A DNA stretch of 64,000 nt from Pyrinomonadaceae bacterium (GTDB lineage Bacteria; Acidobacteriota; Blastocatellia; Pyrinomonadales; Pyrinomonadaceae): assembly GCA_017983495.1 (NCBI GenBank), contig JAGOBH010000010.1:1-64000 (forward strand), in the 5' to 3' direction. Positions 52,181 through 62,598 of this stretch are shown piece after piece. The notes beneath the pieces were generated by a model, which searched no databases, had not been told where the DNA came from, and was given only the letters and a program-made list of their open reading frames with translations. The stretch's first letter is position 1, and each line of letters begins with the position of its first letter. The position numbers and the translations under genes are program-made.

Positions 52181-53455
52181 ATGAAGTATTTCGCCAAGAT
52201 CATTGCCGTGACGCTCGCTCTGCTCTTCGGTTCGCAGACCGGGTTTGGCGATCCTGTTGAGAGTGCGGAGCAGGCAAGATATCGCTGGAAGAGCGGAAAG
52301 ATCCGTATTGCTATATCGCGCTCGGTTCTTTTAGCTGCTTCGATCAATAGCCCCGATTCAAGTGCCTACGAAGCGGTGCGACGAGGGATCGACGCCTGGC
52401 AGGGAATTGCTGACGTCGAACTCGTAACTGAGATCAGCGATCGCGAGAACGCCAATATCTCCGGAGCAGGCGGCGACGGCATTAGCCTGATCACCATTGC
52501 TCCTACGGCCGAAAACATCCTCTTATTTGGAAAGGATGATCTGGACGCAGCTGCAAAAACACGAGTTTTCTATAATCGTCGGGATCATATTACCGAAGCA
52601 GACATAGTTCTCAATCCTTATCAGCAATTTTCTACTGATGGCCGCTATGGGACTTATGACCTCGAAAATGTCATAACGCACGAGATCGGTCATTTGTTAG
52701 GACTCCGCCACAACGGTGTGTTTGGTTCCATCATGTATCGAACCGCACCTAAGAATGGCATTTTTGGTCTGGCCGATATTTCAAATCGAAAGATCTCAGC
52801 TACTGACAGGTCAGAACTGCGAGAGATCTATGGTGCTCAGGTGGGCGATGTCTGTTGCGGCCAAATTACCGGCCGGCTGATCAGTGCTGCAAAGTCGGCC
52901 CGGACGTTTGAGGTTTGGGTTGAGTCTGTAAATTCCGGTCGCGTTGTTGGCCAGGCAGCGGTAAAGCGAGACGGTAGCTTCAGGGTCGGTGGTTTGGACG
53001 CCGGTGAATTTCGAGTATTTACCAGGGCTTCTGACTTGAATGGGAATACCGGGGTTTTTGAAGTTGGAAACGTAACCGTCGCTAAGGGCGAAGCCCAGGA
53101 ATTGAACAAAAAGATCGGAAAGCTTGGCAAGGGCGTTTCTTTCAGTTTGCTCGGAATCAACGGCCTTCTGGGAGATTCGAATTTGAAGCTAACTCGCGGG
53201 CAAAGTTACACAATATACGTCGGCGGATCGGGGTTTGACGCTGATTCATTGAAACTTAGAACGAACTCCGACGTTGTCACGATCGAAAGCGGTTCGATCA
53301 GAGAGCTTGATTACGTTGATGGTGTTTCTGCCGTGAGTTTTCGCGTGGTGGTCGACCCGGAAGCTCCGGAAGGAAACTATTCGATTTTCGGTGTCGCCTC
53401 GAACGGCTCAACTGATGCCATCATTGGTGGACTTACGGTCAGTACCGACCGATAG
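52181..53455 (+). CDS. Exported matrixin-like metalloprotease
   Basis: A 424-aa exported metzincin. Signal peptide KYFAKIIAVTLALLFGSQTGFG. The catalytic domain covers about 30-220: H167-E168 with H171 and H177 in THEIGHLLGLRHNG, and the Met-turn SIMYRTAP near 185. This is the complete HExxHxxGxxH matrixin motif. The C-terminal half has two beta domains, one carboxypeptidase-regulatory-like (ITGRLISAAKSARTFEVWVES to FRVFTRASDLNGN) and one Ig-like (LTRGQSYTIYVGGSGFDADSLKLRTNSDVV). It probably degrades extracellular or surface protein. Confidence 0.9.
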   Translation: MKYFAKIIAVTLALLFGSQTGFGDPVESAEQARYRWKSGKIRIAISRSVLLAASINSPDSSAYEAVRRGIDAWQGIADVELVTEISDRENANISGAGGDGISLITIAPTAENILLFGKDDLDAAAKTRVFYNRRDHITEADIVLNPYQQFSTDGRYGTYDLENVITHEIGHLLGLRHNGVFGSIMYRTAPKNGIFGLADISNRKISATDRSELREIYGAQVGDVCCGQITGRLISAAKSARTFEVWVESVNSGRVVGQAAVKRDGSFRVGGLDAGEFRVFTRASDLNGNTGVFEVGNVTVAKGEAQELNKKIGKLGKGVSFSLLGINGLLGDSNLKLTRGQSYTIYVGGSGFDADSLKLRTNSDVVTIESGSIRELDYVDGVSAVSFRVVVDPEAPEGNYSIFGVASNGSTDAIIGGLTVSTDR

Positions 53456-53564
53456 AATTGTTCAAATTACACAATTCGAAATCCTCGATTGCGATATTTT
53501 ACAGTTGCAATTAGCAAATGAGTGTGCATAATTTACGTTGTTCACCCCCCAAAAGGTGGACATT

Positions 53565-53589
53565 GTCACACGCTGTGAGGACGTGTGAC
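53565..53589 (+). promoter_or_regulatory. Perfect 8-bp hairpin, GTCACACG/CGTGTGAC
   Basis: Arms at 53565-53572 and 53582-53589 with a nine-base loop, four bases before the terminator stem. The pair of stems could be the aptamer-like part and terminator of a leader RNA, or two stems of a small RNA. Confidence 0.4.
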
Positions 53590-53593
53590 GCGA

Positions 53594-53630
53594 GGGCGAC
53601 GGTGTGGGAGACGTCGCCCTTTTCATTTTT
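53594..53630 (+). terminator. Rho-independent terminator
   Basis: GGGCGACG and CGTCGCCC pair around a ten-base loop and run into TTTTC and more T. It lies about 140 bp after the protease gene stop and 180 bp before the permease gene, so it either ends the former transcript or acts as an attenuator of the latter. Confidence 0.8.
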
Positions 53631-53757
53631 CGATCGTCTCAGTCCGTTGGAGCTTGACGTGTCGGATTATCGGCGTAGAATCGTAAGATTGTAGGGCTGG
53701 CGCTGTCGTGCTTTTTTGATCGTGCGGCCGTTGGGATTGTAAACATATAGCTCGGTG

Positions 53758-53792
53758 ACACCGCAAGTGGTTTAGGCTCTGCGGTGTTTCTG
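53758..53792 (+). terminator. Terminator-like hairpin just before the permease start
   Basis: ACACCGCA (53758-53765) and TGCGGTGT (53780-53787) pair, followed by TTCTGTTT. It ends about 12-16 bases before ATG 53804 and covers the place of the ribosome site, so folding could block initiation or end transcription. Confidence 0.5.
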
Positions 53793-53803
53793 TTTCCTGC
53801 ATT

Positions 53804-55810
<2,007 letters not shown>

Positions 55811-55815
55811 ATCGA

Positions 55816-56202
55816 TCAGATCTTAGAATGATTGGAATTGCCGTTTTGTTTTTGATAACACGAACGACAATAGACGGGGCGACCCTGCGAAGGGTAAAAG
55901 GGCACAGTCGTCACGTTTGAACAACACGCGCATTCTGCGGCAACCTCTATGTGGTGACGTTGGCCCGTGGTGTGAGCGACCTCGATGGCTGCGAGACGTT
56001 CGTTCTTTCGCTTTTTGCAAGGCTTACAGCGTTTTGGGGGATTGACAAGACCCTTGTCCCGATAAAACGTCTGCTCGCCTGCGGTCCAAGTAAAATCCTT
56101 GTGACAGTCAATACAGCCGATGCTCCGGTCGGTAAACTCCAAACTTGCATCGGTTTCCATAACGTTTACGTCGCGCCGATTTTGACCTTCGCCAACAGAC
56201 AT
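55816..56202 (-). CDS. Zinc-ribbon protein with two CxxC pairs
   Basis: A 128-aa protein. The first zinc ribbon (IGCIDCHKDFTWTAGEQTFY, then CKPCKKRK) is of the 'probable zinc-ribbon domain' type (zf-trcl); the second (CACCSNVTTVPFYPSQGRPVYCRSC) is the CxxC-x17-CxxC module that often follows it. Together they form two four-cysteine sites. Nucleic-acid binding is likely but unproven. GGGAG before ATG 56202 supports that start; 56160 is a second possibility. It converges with the permease gene, leaving only five bases between. Confidence 0.8.
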   Translation of the reverse strand: MSVGEGQNRRDVNVMETDASLEFTDRSIGCIDCHKDFTWTAGEQTFYRDKGLVNPPKRCKPCKKRKNERLAAIEVAHTTGQRHHIEVAAECACCSNVTTVPFYPSQGRPVYCRSCYQKQNGNSNHSKI

Positions 56203-56390
56203 AGTCGAACGCTCCCGGAATCCGTCAGCGTTTGCTTCTGCAAACGTGACCAGGTGTAGTAAATTTGCACTTGAGTCTGACCGCAAATCCCCTTGATTTG
56301 AATGATCGGTGGATGATTTTGACCTTACAACTATCAGATTTTAGTGTCAAGCCAGTGCGGATTTACCTAGTGTTCGGATAATATTTGATT

Positions 56391-57662
56391 ATGAAAGTCC
56401 TTGTCATCGGATCGGGCGGACGCGAGCACGCGATCTGTCGGGCGTTTAGAAAAAGTGTAAGGGTAAGCGAGCTTTTTTGCGCAAATGGCAACGCAGGGAT
56501 AGCGGAGATGGCGACGTGCGTACCGATCAAGCCTGATGAGATCGGGAGGCTTGCGGAGTTTGCCACAACAAATGCGATCGATCTGACGTTTGTCGGCGGA
56601 GAGACGCCGCTGGCTCTCGGGATAGTTGACGAATTTGAGTCCCGCGGACTCGCGATCATCGGGCCGTGCAAGGCGGCGGCTCAACTTGAGGCAAGTAAAT
56701 CATTTGCCAAGGATTTCATGGCCCGGCACGGCGTGCCGACGGCAAAATACGTAACGGCACATTCACCGGGATTCGCGATACTCGAACTTGAGAGCGGCGA
56801 CCTCGGCGGAGAGGATTCGCCGGTTGTCGTAAAGGCCGACGGACTGGCCGCGGGCAAGGGAGTGGTCGTTGCCGCAAACCGAGCCGAAGCGATCGCTGCC
56901 ATCAATGAAATGGCCGAACTCGTCGGAGCCGATGCCGCCGAGCGGATCGTGCTTGAGGAATGTCTGTTCGGCAAGGAAGTTTCGTTGCTGATGTTCGCCG
57001 ACGGCGAAGACTTCGCGTTGATGCCCGCAGTTCGCGACCATAAACGCATCGGCGAAGGCGACACGGGCCCGAATACGGGCGGTATGGGCACGTTCACGGA
57101 CGCGTCGCTGCTCTCTGACGTGCAATTGGAAGAAATAGCGGCTAACGTCATCATCCCGACACTGCGGGGCTGTCAGAGCGAAGGATTTCGTTTCCGGGGT
57201 ATTTTGTTTCTTGGGCTGATGATGACTGATGCGGGCCCGAAACTGCTCGAATACAACGTCCGGTTTGGTGACCCCGAGACGCAGTCGATCCTCGTTCGTC
57301 TGGAAAGCGATCTCGTAGATATCTGCGAAGCGATGCTCGCGGGCACGCTCGGCGACATGTCAATCGACTGGCGGCCGGGCAGTTCGGCGTGCGTTGTTCT
57401 CGCGGCGGCCAATTATCCGGCGAAGCCGCGCGTCGGCGATATGATCTCCGGCGTTGAACTCGCACAGGCCGTCCCTGGCGTCGAGGTCTTTCACGCCGGC
57501 ACTTCTGCTCTGACCGACGGCGAATATTTCACTGCCGGCGGCCGTGTCCTAGGTGTCACAGCCACGGGCGACGACCTGGCATCCGCACTGGTAACCGCTT
57601 ACGATGCCGCCGCGAAGATCACGTTCGACGGTAAACAGATGCGTCGGGATATCGGAAAATAG
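56391..57662 (+). CDS. purD: Phosphoribosylamine-glycine ligase (GAR synthetase)
   Basis: The second step of de novo purine synthesis: ATP-dependent ligation of glycine to phosphoribosylamine. A 423-aa ATP-grasp enzyme: N-domain MKVLVIGSGGREHAI, linker IGPCKAAAQLEASKSFAKDFMARHGVPTAKY, P-loop-like VVVKADGLAAGKGVVVA, catalytic LEECLFGKEVSLLMFADGED, PNTGGMGTFTDA, and metal site LEYNVRFGDPETQSIL. Length and order are standard. ATG 56391 is chosen over TTG 56385. Other pur genes are not in the window. Confidence 0.97.
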   Translation: MKVLVIGSGGREHAICRAFRKSVRVSELFCANGNAGIAEMATCVPIKPDEIGRLAEFATTNAIDLTFVGGETPLALGIVDEFESRGLAIIGPCKAAAQLEASKSFAKDFMARHGVPTAKYVTAHSPGFAILELESGDLGGEDSPVVVKADGLAAGKGVVVAANRAEAIAAINEMAELVGADAAERIVLEECLFGKEVSLLMFADGEDFALMPAVRDHKRIGEGDTGPNTGGMGTFTDASLLSDVQLEEIAANVIIPTLRGCQSEGFRFRGILFLGLMMTDAGPKLLEYNVRFGDPETQSILVRLESDLVDICEAMLAGTLGDMSIDWRPGSSACVVLAAANYPAKPRVGDMISGVELAQAVPGVEVFHAGTSALTDGEYFTAGGRVLGVTATGDDLASALVTAYDAAAKITFDGKQMRRDIGK

Positions 57663-57705
57663 GATAATTCAATTTCTTTCGAGAACATTAGTGCTGCCCC
57701 GAGTC

Positions 57706-58629
57706 CTATTTGACCGCTTCGGCTTTACGTGAGAATTCTTCGGCTTCCTTCGGGAGGCCGTTCTTGCGGCAGAAATCGGCGAGTTTAGAGTAGCGTTCGA
57801 CCTGCATGGTGTCGGTTAGCCAGCAGATCTTGGCGGTGCATTCGGGGCATGCGTCGATCGGGCGGCTGTCGGTCTCGGCAAGATGATTGGTGCCGCTCAT
57901 CAGACATTCCCACTTGGAGCAATGCCGCATCGAGAACATATGCCCCGTCTCGTGGGCCGCTATCTTCAGAGTACGACGGAGGAAGCCTGCATCGTCGGTA
58001 TTGTCGTCGAGGCGTGACAGCGACCACACGCCGACGCGGTTCTCAAGGCTCGCTTGGCCGAAAACGTAATTCATCGTTTCGTCCGGAAAAAGGTCGTCGC
58101 TCGTAAAGGCGATCAACGCCGCCGCGTCCGCCGGCAGCATCGGTTTGAGCACGTCGTCAAGCAGGTAGCCTGACCGAACCTGCTCGACCTTTGTGTACGG
58201 GTTGCGGCGTGAATCCTTGATCCGAAGCGGCCGTTTGATCGCTTGTGCAGGCAATTTCGTCACCTTGAGGTCGTAAAACACGTCGAGATAGCCCGCCGTA
58301 ACGTCGATCATTCGCTGCTGCTTCGCATTAAACGTCCCAAGCGGCAGCACGTAGATCGTTTGGCGTTCTTTGGTCGGCTTGACGGGCTCGGCATCGAGAT
58401 ATTCCTCAAAGGTCTGCCCTGGTTCATTGTGCGACGCGAGCCAATCTGACGTCCCTGGTTTACCCATCGGCGTAAAGAATGGTTCCACCTTTTTGATATT
58501 ATCCCGGAGTTCCTTGCGTTCCTTCTTAGCCTCGCGGGCAGCGGCCATATTCGATGCCGGCTTATCCGCCGGACCGCCGCACGCGATAAGGCATGAACCT
58601 GCGAGTAATACGAAAAGGTACTTTCTCAT
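57706..58629 (-). CDS. Archaemetzincin-like lipoprotein (family M54-like)
   Basis: A 307-aa predicted lipoprotein: signal RKYLFVLLAGSCLIAC with C17 as lipid site. The catalytic segment HETGHMFSMRHC gives H226, E227, H230, H236 and C237; C242 and the Met follow in KWECLM, and CPEC comes later. This is the archaemetzincin pattern (HExxHxxGxxHC-x4-CxM ... CxxC), except that the usual Gly is replaced by Ser. Bacterial archaemetzincins are known but a lipid-anchored one is notable. It is translated right after the TPR gene (its start abuts that stop), suggesting a working pair. Substrate unknown. Confidence 0.88.
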   Translation of the reverse strand: MRKYLFVLLAGSCLIACGGPADKPASNMAAAREAKKERKELRDNIKKVEPFFTPMGKPGTSDWLASHNEPGQTFEEYLDAEPVKPTKERQTIYVLPLGTFNAKQQRMIDVTAGYLDVFYDLKVTKLPAQAIKRPLRIKDSRRNPYTKVEQVRSGYLLDDVLKPMLPADAAALIAFTSDDLFPDETMNYVFGQASLENRVGVWSLSRLDDNTDDAGFLRRTLKIAAHETGHMFSMRHCSKWECLMSGTNHLAETDSRPIDACPECTAKICWLTDTMQVERYSKLADFCRKNGLPKEAEEFSRKAEAVK

Positions 58630-59733
58630 CTATTTCACCGGAAGTTGGTATGATCTGGCCCAATTGACCATGTTTATCATTGCATCGTTATTTTCGCTGA
58701 TCCACTTGAGAGCGGCCTCATTGCCGTTTGACCGAAGGACTAAGTAGGCAAATGGTCTCAGATGGCCTTTTGCTTTCATCTCCAGCATGAATGGGAAGTA
58801 GTTTTTGGCGACGAACGTATTCTTGTTTTTTTTGTCTTTTGAATCCAAAAAACCGATCAACATTTCGAGGCGGTCGACATACCGTTCTTCCGGCGTCATG
58901 TTCTTTTTCTTGTCGTCTTTATCGGGGATCGCCTCTTCCGTGATCGCAGATAGCAGTTCCATCGCGCCAAATTCGCCCTCGTCAGTCGGGGCGAGGAAAT
59001 CGAGGTTGATCGTTATCTTGCCGTCTGCTCCTTTTTGGGAAGAGCCCGACGTTACCTTCGTAATGATCCCGGCGGCGTTTTTTGTCCGTGTGGTATTGAA
59101 TTCAAGAACGATAAAACGGGACGCAGCGAGGAATGCGGGAATCTTGTAACGATCGGCAAGATATAAGTTAGCAAGAAGGTAATGCGGGCTCGCATACGAA
59201 AAATTGTTTTCAATAGCGGATTTGAATGCCTGGCGAGCTTCGACGTTTCTTTTAAGCCTGTAATACGTCACTCCAAGGTTGTAATAAAGACTCGCACGAT
59301 AATGGTCAAAATCCTTTGTTCCTTCGAGCGCCTTCAATCCGTCCCGATAAATTTTGATCGCGTCCTCGTGTTTAGCAAGATCGTCAAGATTATTTGCGAT
59401 CATTACATAGAAAAGCGGCAATTCATCCGAAATGTACTTCGTGCCCTTCATCGCAAGCTCGACGGCCTCAACCTTCTCGCCTTTGCTGTACAACGACAGG
59501 GCGAGTTCATAGATTGCCGCGACACACTCCGGATTTTCGGCAATTATCGACCTGTATTTCGCTATCGCCTCGTCATACCGTTTAGCGTCGTGTAGCGTGG
59601 TGCCCTCTTGAAGCGTCTTTTGCTGTGCAGCGGTCAGCGGACTGGGGGTTAATGTAGGTTTCCCGAGTCTTTGAGCGAAAGCTGTAAATGCAAAAATGAA
59701 GATAATTAATGAGATGTAGAGAGTCGTTTTCAT
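58630..59733 (-). CDS. Exported TPR protein, 367 aa
   Basis: Signal peptide KTTLYISLIIFIFAFTAFA, then three to five TPR units from about residue 40 to 190 (TLHDAKRYDEAIAKYRSIIAENPECV, ELALSLYSKGEKVEAVELAMKGTKY, NLDDLAKHEDAIKIYRDGLKALEG, YNLGVTYYRLKRNVEARQAFKSAIENN). The C-terminal half is unknown (TTRTKNAAGIITKVTSGSSQKGADGKITINLDF, then a Lys-rich loop). GAGGA five bases before ATG 59733 supports the start. The stop abuts the start of the archaemetzincin-like gene (TAG ATG), so it is likely its partner or adaptor. Confidence 0.85.
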   Translation of the reverse strand: MKTTLYISLIIFIFAFTAFAQRLGKPTLTPSPLTAAQQKTLQEGTTLHDAKRYDEAIAKYRSIIAENPECVAAIYELALSLYSKGEKVEAVELAMKGTKYISDELPLFYVMIANNLDDLAKHEDAIKIYRDGLKALEGTKDFDHYRASLYYNLGVTYYRLKRNVEARQAFKSAIENNFSYASPHYLLANLYLADRYKIPAFLAASRFIVLEFNTTRTKNAAGIITKVTSGSSQKGADGKITINLDFLAPTDEGEFGAMELLSAITEEAIPDKDDKKKNMTPEERYVDRLEMLIGFLDSKDKKNKNTFVAKNYFPFMLEMKAKGHLRPFAYLVLRSNGNEAALKWISENNDAMINMVNWARSYQLPVK

Positions 59734-59822
59734 ATTTTCCTCGTTTAACTGAATTTGACGGGACTTATATATATATTTGATGCCGATCAAGCAAATTAGT
59801 TCCCGCCAGTGGGACAAAAGTT

Positions 59823-61010
59823 CTAGTAGTTGGCTATCGATTCGAGATAAGTTCCGTAGTTTCGCTTCATTTCATCAATCGAATCACCACCGAATTTCTC
59901 ACGCATCGAGTTTGCCAGCGTGACGGCGAGCATTGCTTCTCCGATTACGCCTGCGGCTGGCACGGCGGTGATGTCGGAGCGTTCGAATGCGGCATCGCTG
60001 GCTTCCTTTGTTTCAATATCGACCGAATGCAGTGATCGCCGAAGCGTCGATATCGGTTTGAGATAGCCGCGAACGCGAACCTCTTCGCCATTAGTTATGC
60101 CGCCTTCGATCCCGCCGGCCCGATTTGTATGACGAACGAACTTTTCGGAACCGCTTTCGTCAGCGGGCTCCGGCAAAAAGATCTCGTCATGCACCTCAGA
60201 GCCGGGCTTTCCGGCATTTGCCACACCGGTGCCGATCTCTACGGCTTTTACCGCGTGGATAGACATCAATGCCTGGGCAATGCGTCCGTCGAGTTTTTCA
60301 TTCCATGCGGTATGGGAGCCGAGTCCGACGGGGACGCCGCGAGCGACGACCTCGAAAATGCCGCCCAGCGTGTCGCCCTCGGTTTTGGCGTCGTCGATCA
60401 GTTTGATCATCTCGCGTTGGCTGAGGTCATCAACACAATTGAGCGGCGAGTCGAGCGGCAGCGCTATGATCTCTTCCCACGTTCGCCACAACGGAACGAC
60501 CTGGATGTGCCCGAGCTTGATGACATGGCTTTTGATCTCGATGCCAAACGCCCCAAGCAGCTGTTTTGCTAACGCACCGCATGCAACGCGTGCGGCAGTT
60601 TCGCGGGCAGATGCACGCTCTAGAATGTCGCGCAGGTCGCGGGTCTGGTATTTTTGCCCTCCCGCAAGATCCGCATGGCCCGGCCGGGGCCGCGTGACGA
60701 CCCGTGGATTCTTTGGCTGAACGTCGAGCGGTTCAGATGACATTACGTCTTCCCAATGGACGAAATCATCATTCTTGATCGACATCGCGATCGGCGAACC
60801 AAGTGCTTTGCCGTGCCGAACGCCCGAGAGTATCTCGACCGTGTCGGTCTCGATCTTCATCCGCCCGCCTCGGCCATAACCCTGCTGACGCCGCCACAAT
60901 TCGTGATCGATGGCCGCAACGTCGATCGGTAGTCCGGCCGGAACGCCCTCGACGATCGCGACCAGAGCCTTGCCATGCGATTCTCCGGAGGTTGTGAATT
61001 TGAATTTCAT
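59823..61010 (-). CDS. aroC: Chorismate synthase
   Basis: Last step of the shikimate pathway: removal of phosphate from EPSP to give chorismate, needing reduced flavin. 395 aa, typical length. Signatures: [24 protein letters not shown] at the N-terminus, [63 protein letters not shown] and the C-terminal [18 protein letters not shown]. The two active-site His environments (GESHGK and RPGHAD) are present. No other aro gene is in the window. Confidence 0.97.
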   Translation of the reverse strand: MKFKFTTSGESHGKALVAIVEGVPAGLPIDVAAIDHELWRRQQGYGRGGRMKIETDTVEILSGVRHGKALGSPIAMSIKNDDFVHWEDVMSSEPLDVQPKNPRVVTRPRPGHADLAGGQKYQTRDLRDILERASARETAARVACGALAKQLLGAFGIEIKSHVIKLGHIQVVPLWRTWEEIIALPLDSPLNCVDDLSQREMIKLIDDAKTEGDTLGGIFEVVARGVPVGLGSHTAWNEKLDGRIAQALMSIHAVKAVEIGTGVANAGKPGSEVHDEIFLPEPADESGSEKFVRHTNRAGGIEGGITNGEEVRVRGYLKPISTLRRSLHSVDIETKEASDAAFERSDITAVPAAGVIGEAMLAVTLANSMREKFGGDSIDEMKRNYGTYLESIANY

Positions 61011-61075
61011 AATTGGATTTTACCGCAGATCACCCCTAACGACGCAGATAAATACGAGTCGATGTGAAATTTCTA

Positions 61076-61975
61076 TTATTGCTCATTTGAAGCGATCTGC
61101 GGTTGAATACTCCTTTTCCTAAATACGATCAGGCCGATGCTCGCAATGATCAGTGCTCCGCCGATGCCTGTCTGCGGCGGAAGCTTTTCGCCGAGGACGA
61201 TCCATCCGATCACTACTGCGAGCAGCGGCGTAACGAGCGATATCATCATTGCCTTCGTGGACTCGATCCTGCTGAGCAGCCAATAGTACAACCAGAATGC
61301 CGCGATGGTGCCGAGCACTGTTAAGTACAGCACGCAGGCAGCCGCTCGCCATGTCCAGTTAAAGTTCAACGGATTTCCTTCCGCGATCAAACTGTAAACA
61401 ATGATCGCCGGCAGGCCGCAGAGCATTTGGCAAAACAACAATGCCGCCGGGTGAAAGGCACCGCCTTTCGATTTAACGAGGATCGAAGCCTGTGCCGCAG
61501 CATAAGAGCCGATGACCACGCCAAGGCAACCCAGGAACGCCATCAGGCTTTGAACTTTGAGTTGGTCGTAAAAGATCACGCCGACCCCGACGATCCCTAT
61601 TGCAACGGCGATGATCTTGAGCTTGGTAATTCGCTCATTCGGTAGAAAAATCCACGCCAGTACTAGTCCAAATACCGTGATCATCGCCTGTAATACTGCC
61701 GCCAGTCCTGATGTGATGTACTGTTCGGCCCAAAATACCATGCTGTAATTGACCGAGAATTGCAGTATGCCGGTCAACGCAATTATCCGCCACTCTTTCG
61801 CGGTTCGCGGCAGCGGTATCTTCTGGATCCTGATTATGAAGAAAAGGATAATGACCGCGAGGATAAATCGCGAAGAGGCGAACGCGATCGGCGGCAGGTC
61901 CTCGAGGCCGACCTTGATAAATATCCAGGTCGTTCCCCAGATCAGACACAGTATGAGCCAAATGAGGATCTTCAT
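61076..61975 (-). CDS. EamA/DMT-family transporter
   Basis: A 299-aa ten-helix inner-membrane transporter of the EamA type. The first repeat begins ILIWLILCLIWGTTWIFIKVGLEDLPPI and holds the signature helix SVNYSMVFWAEQYITSGLAAVL; the second starts near GGAFHPAALLFCQMLCGLPAII and ends PLLAVVIGWIVLGEKLPPQTGIGGALI. Different from the transporter at 28098 (little similarity). Its start overlaps the rsmD stop by one base (TAATG), so the two are translationally coupled. Substrate unknown. Confidence 0.92.
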   Translation of the reverse strand: MKILIWLILCLIWGTTWIFIKVGLEDLPPIAFASSRFILAVIILFFIIRIQKIPLPRTAKEWRIIALTGILQFSVNYSMVFWAEQYITSGLAAVLQAMITVFGLVLAWIFLPNERITKLKIIAVAIGIVGVGVIFYDQLKVQSLMAFLGCLGVVIGSYAAAQASILVKSKGGAFHPAALLFCQMLCGLPAIIVYSLIAEGNPLNFNWTWRAAACVLYLTVLGTIAAFWLYYWLLSRIESTKAMMISLVTPLLAVVIGWIVLGEKLPPQTGIGGALIIASIGLIVFRKRSIQPQIASNEQ

Positions 61976-62526
61976 TAGTCGCGTTCGTAAAAGCTAAGCG
62001 ACGTTTCGCCTTGTTTGAGTATTCGCCAGCGTCGCAGCGAACCAACCGCATCGGGAACGTATTTCTTGGTATGGTGTTCAACGACCAATATTCCGCCGTC
62101 ATTCAGCAGCGAGGCGTTAAATCCAAATTCGTGGAGCACGAGACCGTAATCGGAATCATAGGGCGGGTCGAAAAACGCGATGTCCCACCCGAGAGCATGT
62201 TCGCGTCCCGCAAAGTTCTCAGCTTCGAGGCCGAGTATTTCGGTGCTCGTCTCCGGTACGTCGAGCTTATCCAGATTTTCTTCGATCAATGCACACGATC
62301 GTTTTGAGCGGTCGACGAACGTGACAAATGCCGCACCACGAGAAAGTGCCTCGATGCCAATCGCACCGGTTCCGGCGCAGAGATCTAGGAATCTCGTTTC
62401 GTCGTCAATTCGGGGTGAAAGGACATTAAAAAGCGTCTCCCGTAGCCGGTCGGATGTCGGCCGCGTCTTATTGTCGGCAGGGCTTTTTAGGACTCGGCCG
62501 CCATAGATGCCGGATATGACACGCAT
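61975..62526 (-). CDS. rsmD: 16S rRNA (guanine966-N2)-methyltransferase RsmD
   Basis: A 183-aa SAM-dependent methyltransferase that modifies G966 of 16S rRNA. N-terminal entry MRVISGIYGGRVLKSPADNKTRPTSDRLRETLFNVL, SAM motif FLDLCAGTGAIGIEALSRGA, acidic VDRSKRS and catalytic FFDPPYDSDYG. Length is normal. The stop overlaps the transporter start by one base. In many genomes rsmD precedes coaD; that gene is absent here. Confidence 0.95.
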   Translation of the reverse strand: MRVISGIYGGRVLKSPADNKTRPTSDRLRETLFNVLSPRIDDETRFLDLCAGTGAIGIEALSRGAAFVTFVDRSKRSCALIEENLDKLDVPETSTEILGLEAENFAGREHALGWDIAFFDPPYDSDYGLVLHEFGFNASLLNDGGILVVEHHTKKYVPDAVGSLRRWRILKQGETSLSFYERD

Positions 62527-62598
62527 AAATCAGTGTGCAAGCACTAGCTTGAAAACCTAGATAATACAGGACTGACGCTAAAGCTCGTACTCCAAACC

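Larger units (their letters stand above)
53456..53803. other. Leader region with three hairpins before the APC permease gene
   Basis: Nothing codes here. It holds a short stem CACC/GGTG (53543-53558), a perfect 8-bp hairpin, a terminator and a second terminator-like hairpin (separate entries). No known riboswitch core was recognised. Confidence 0.5.

Noticed and set aside
53456..53803. c-di-AMP (ydaO) riboswitch or other known leader class
   Set aside because: Hairpins are present but the conserved core sequences of known classes were not found.
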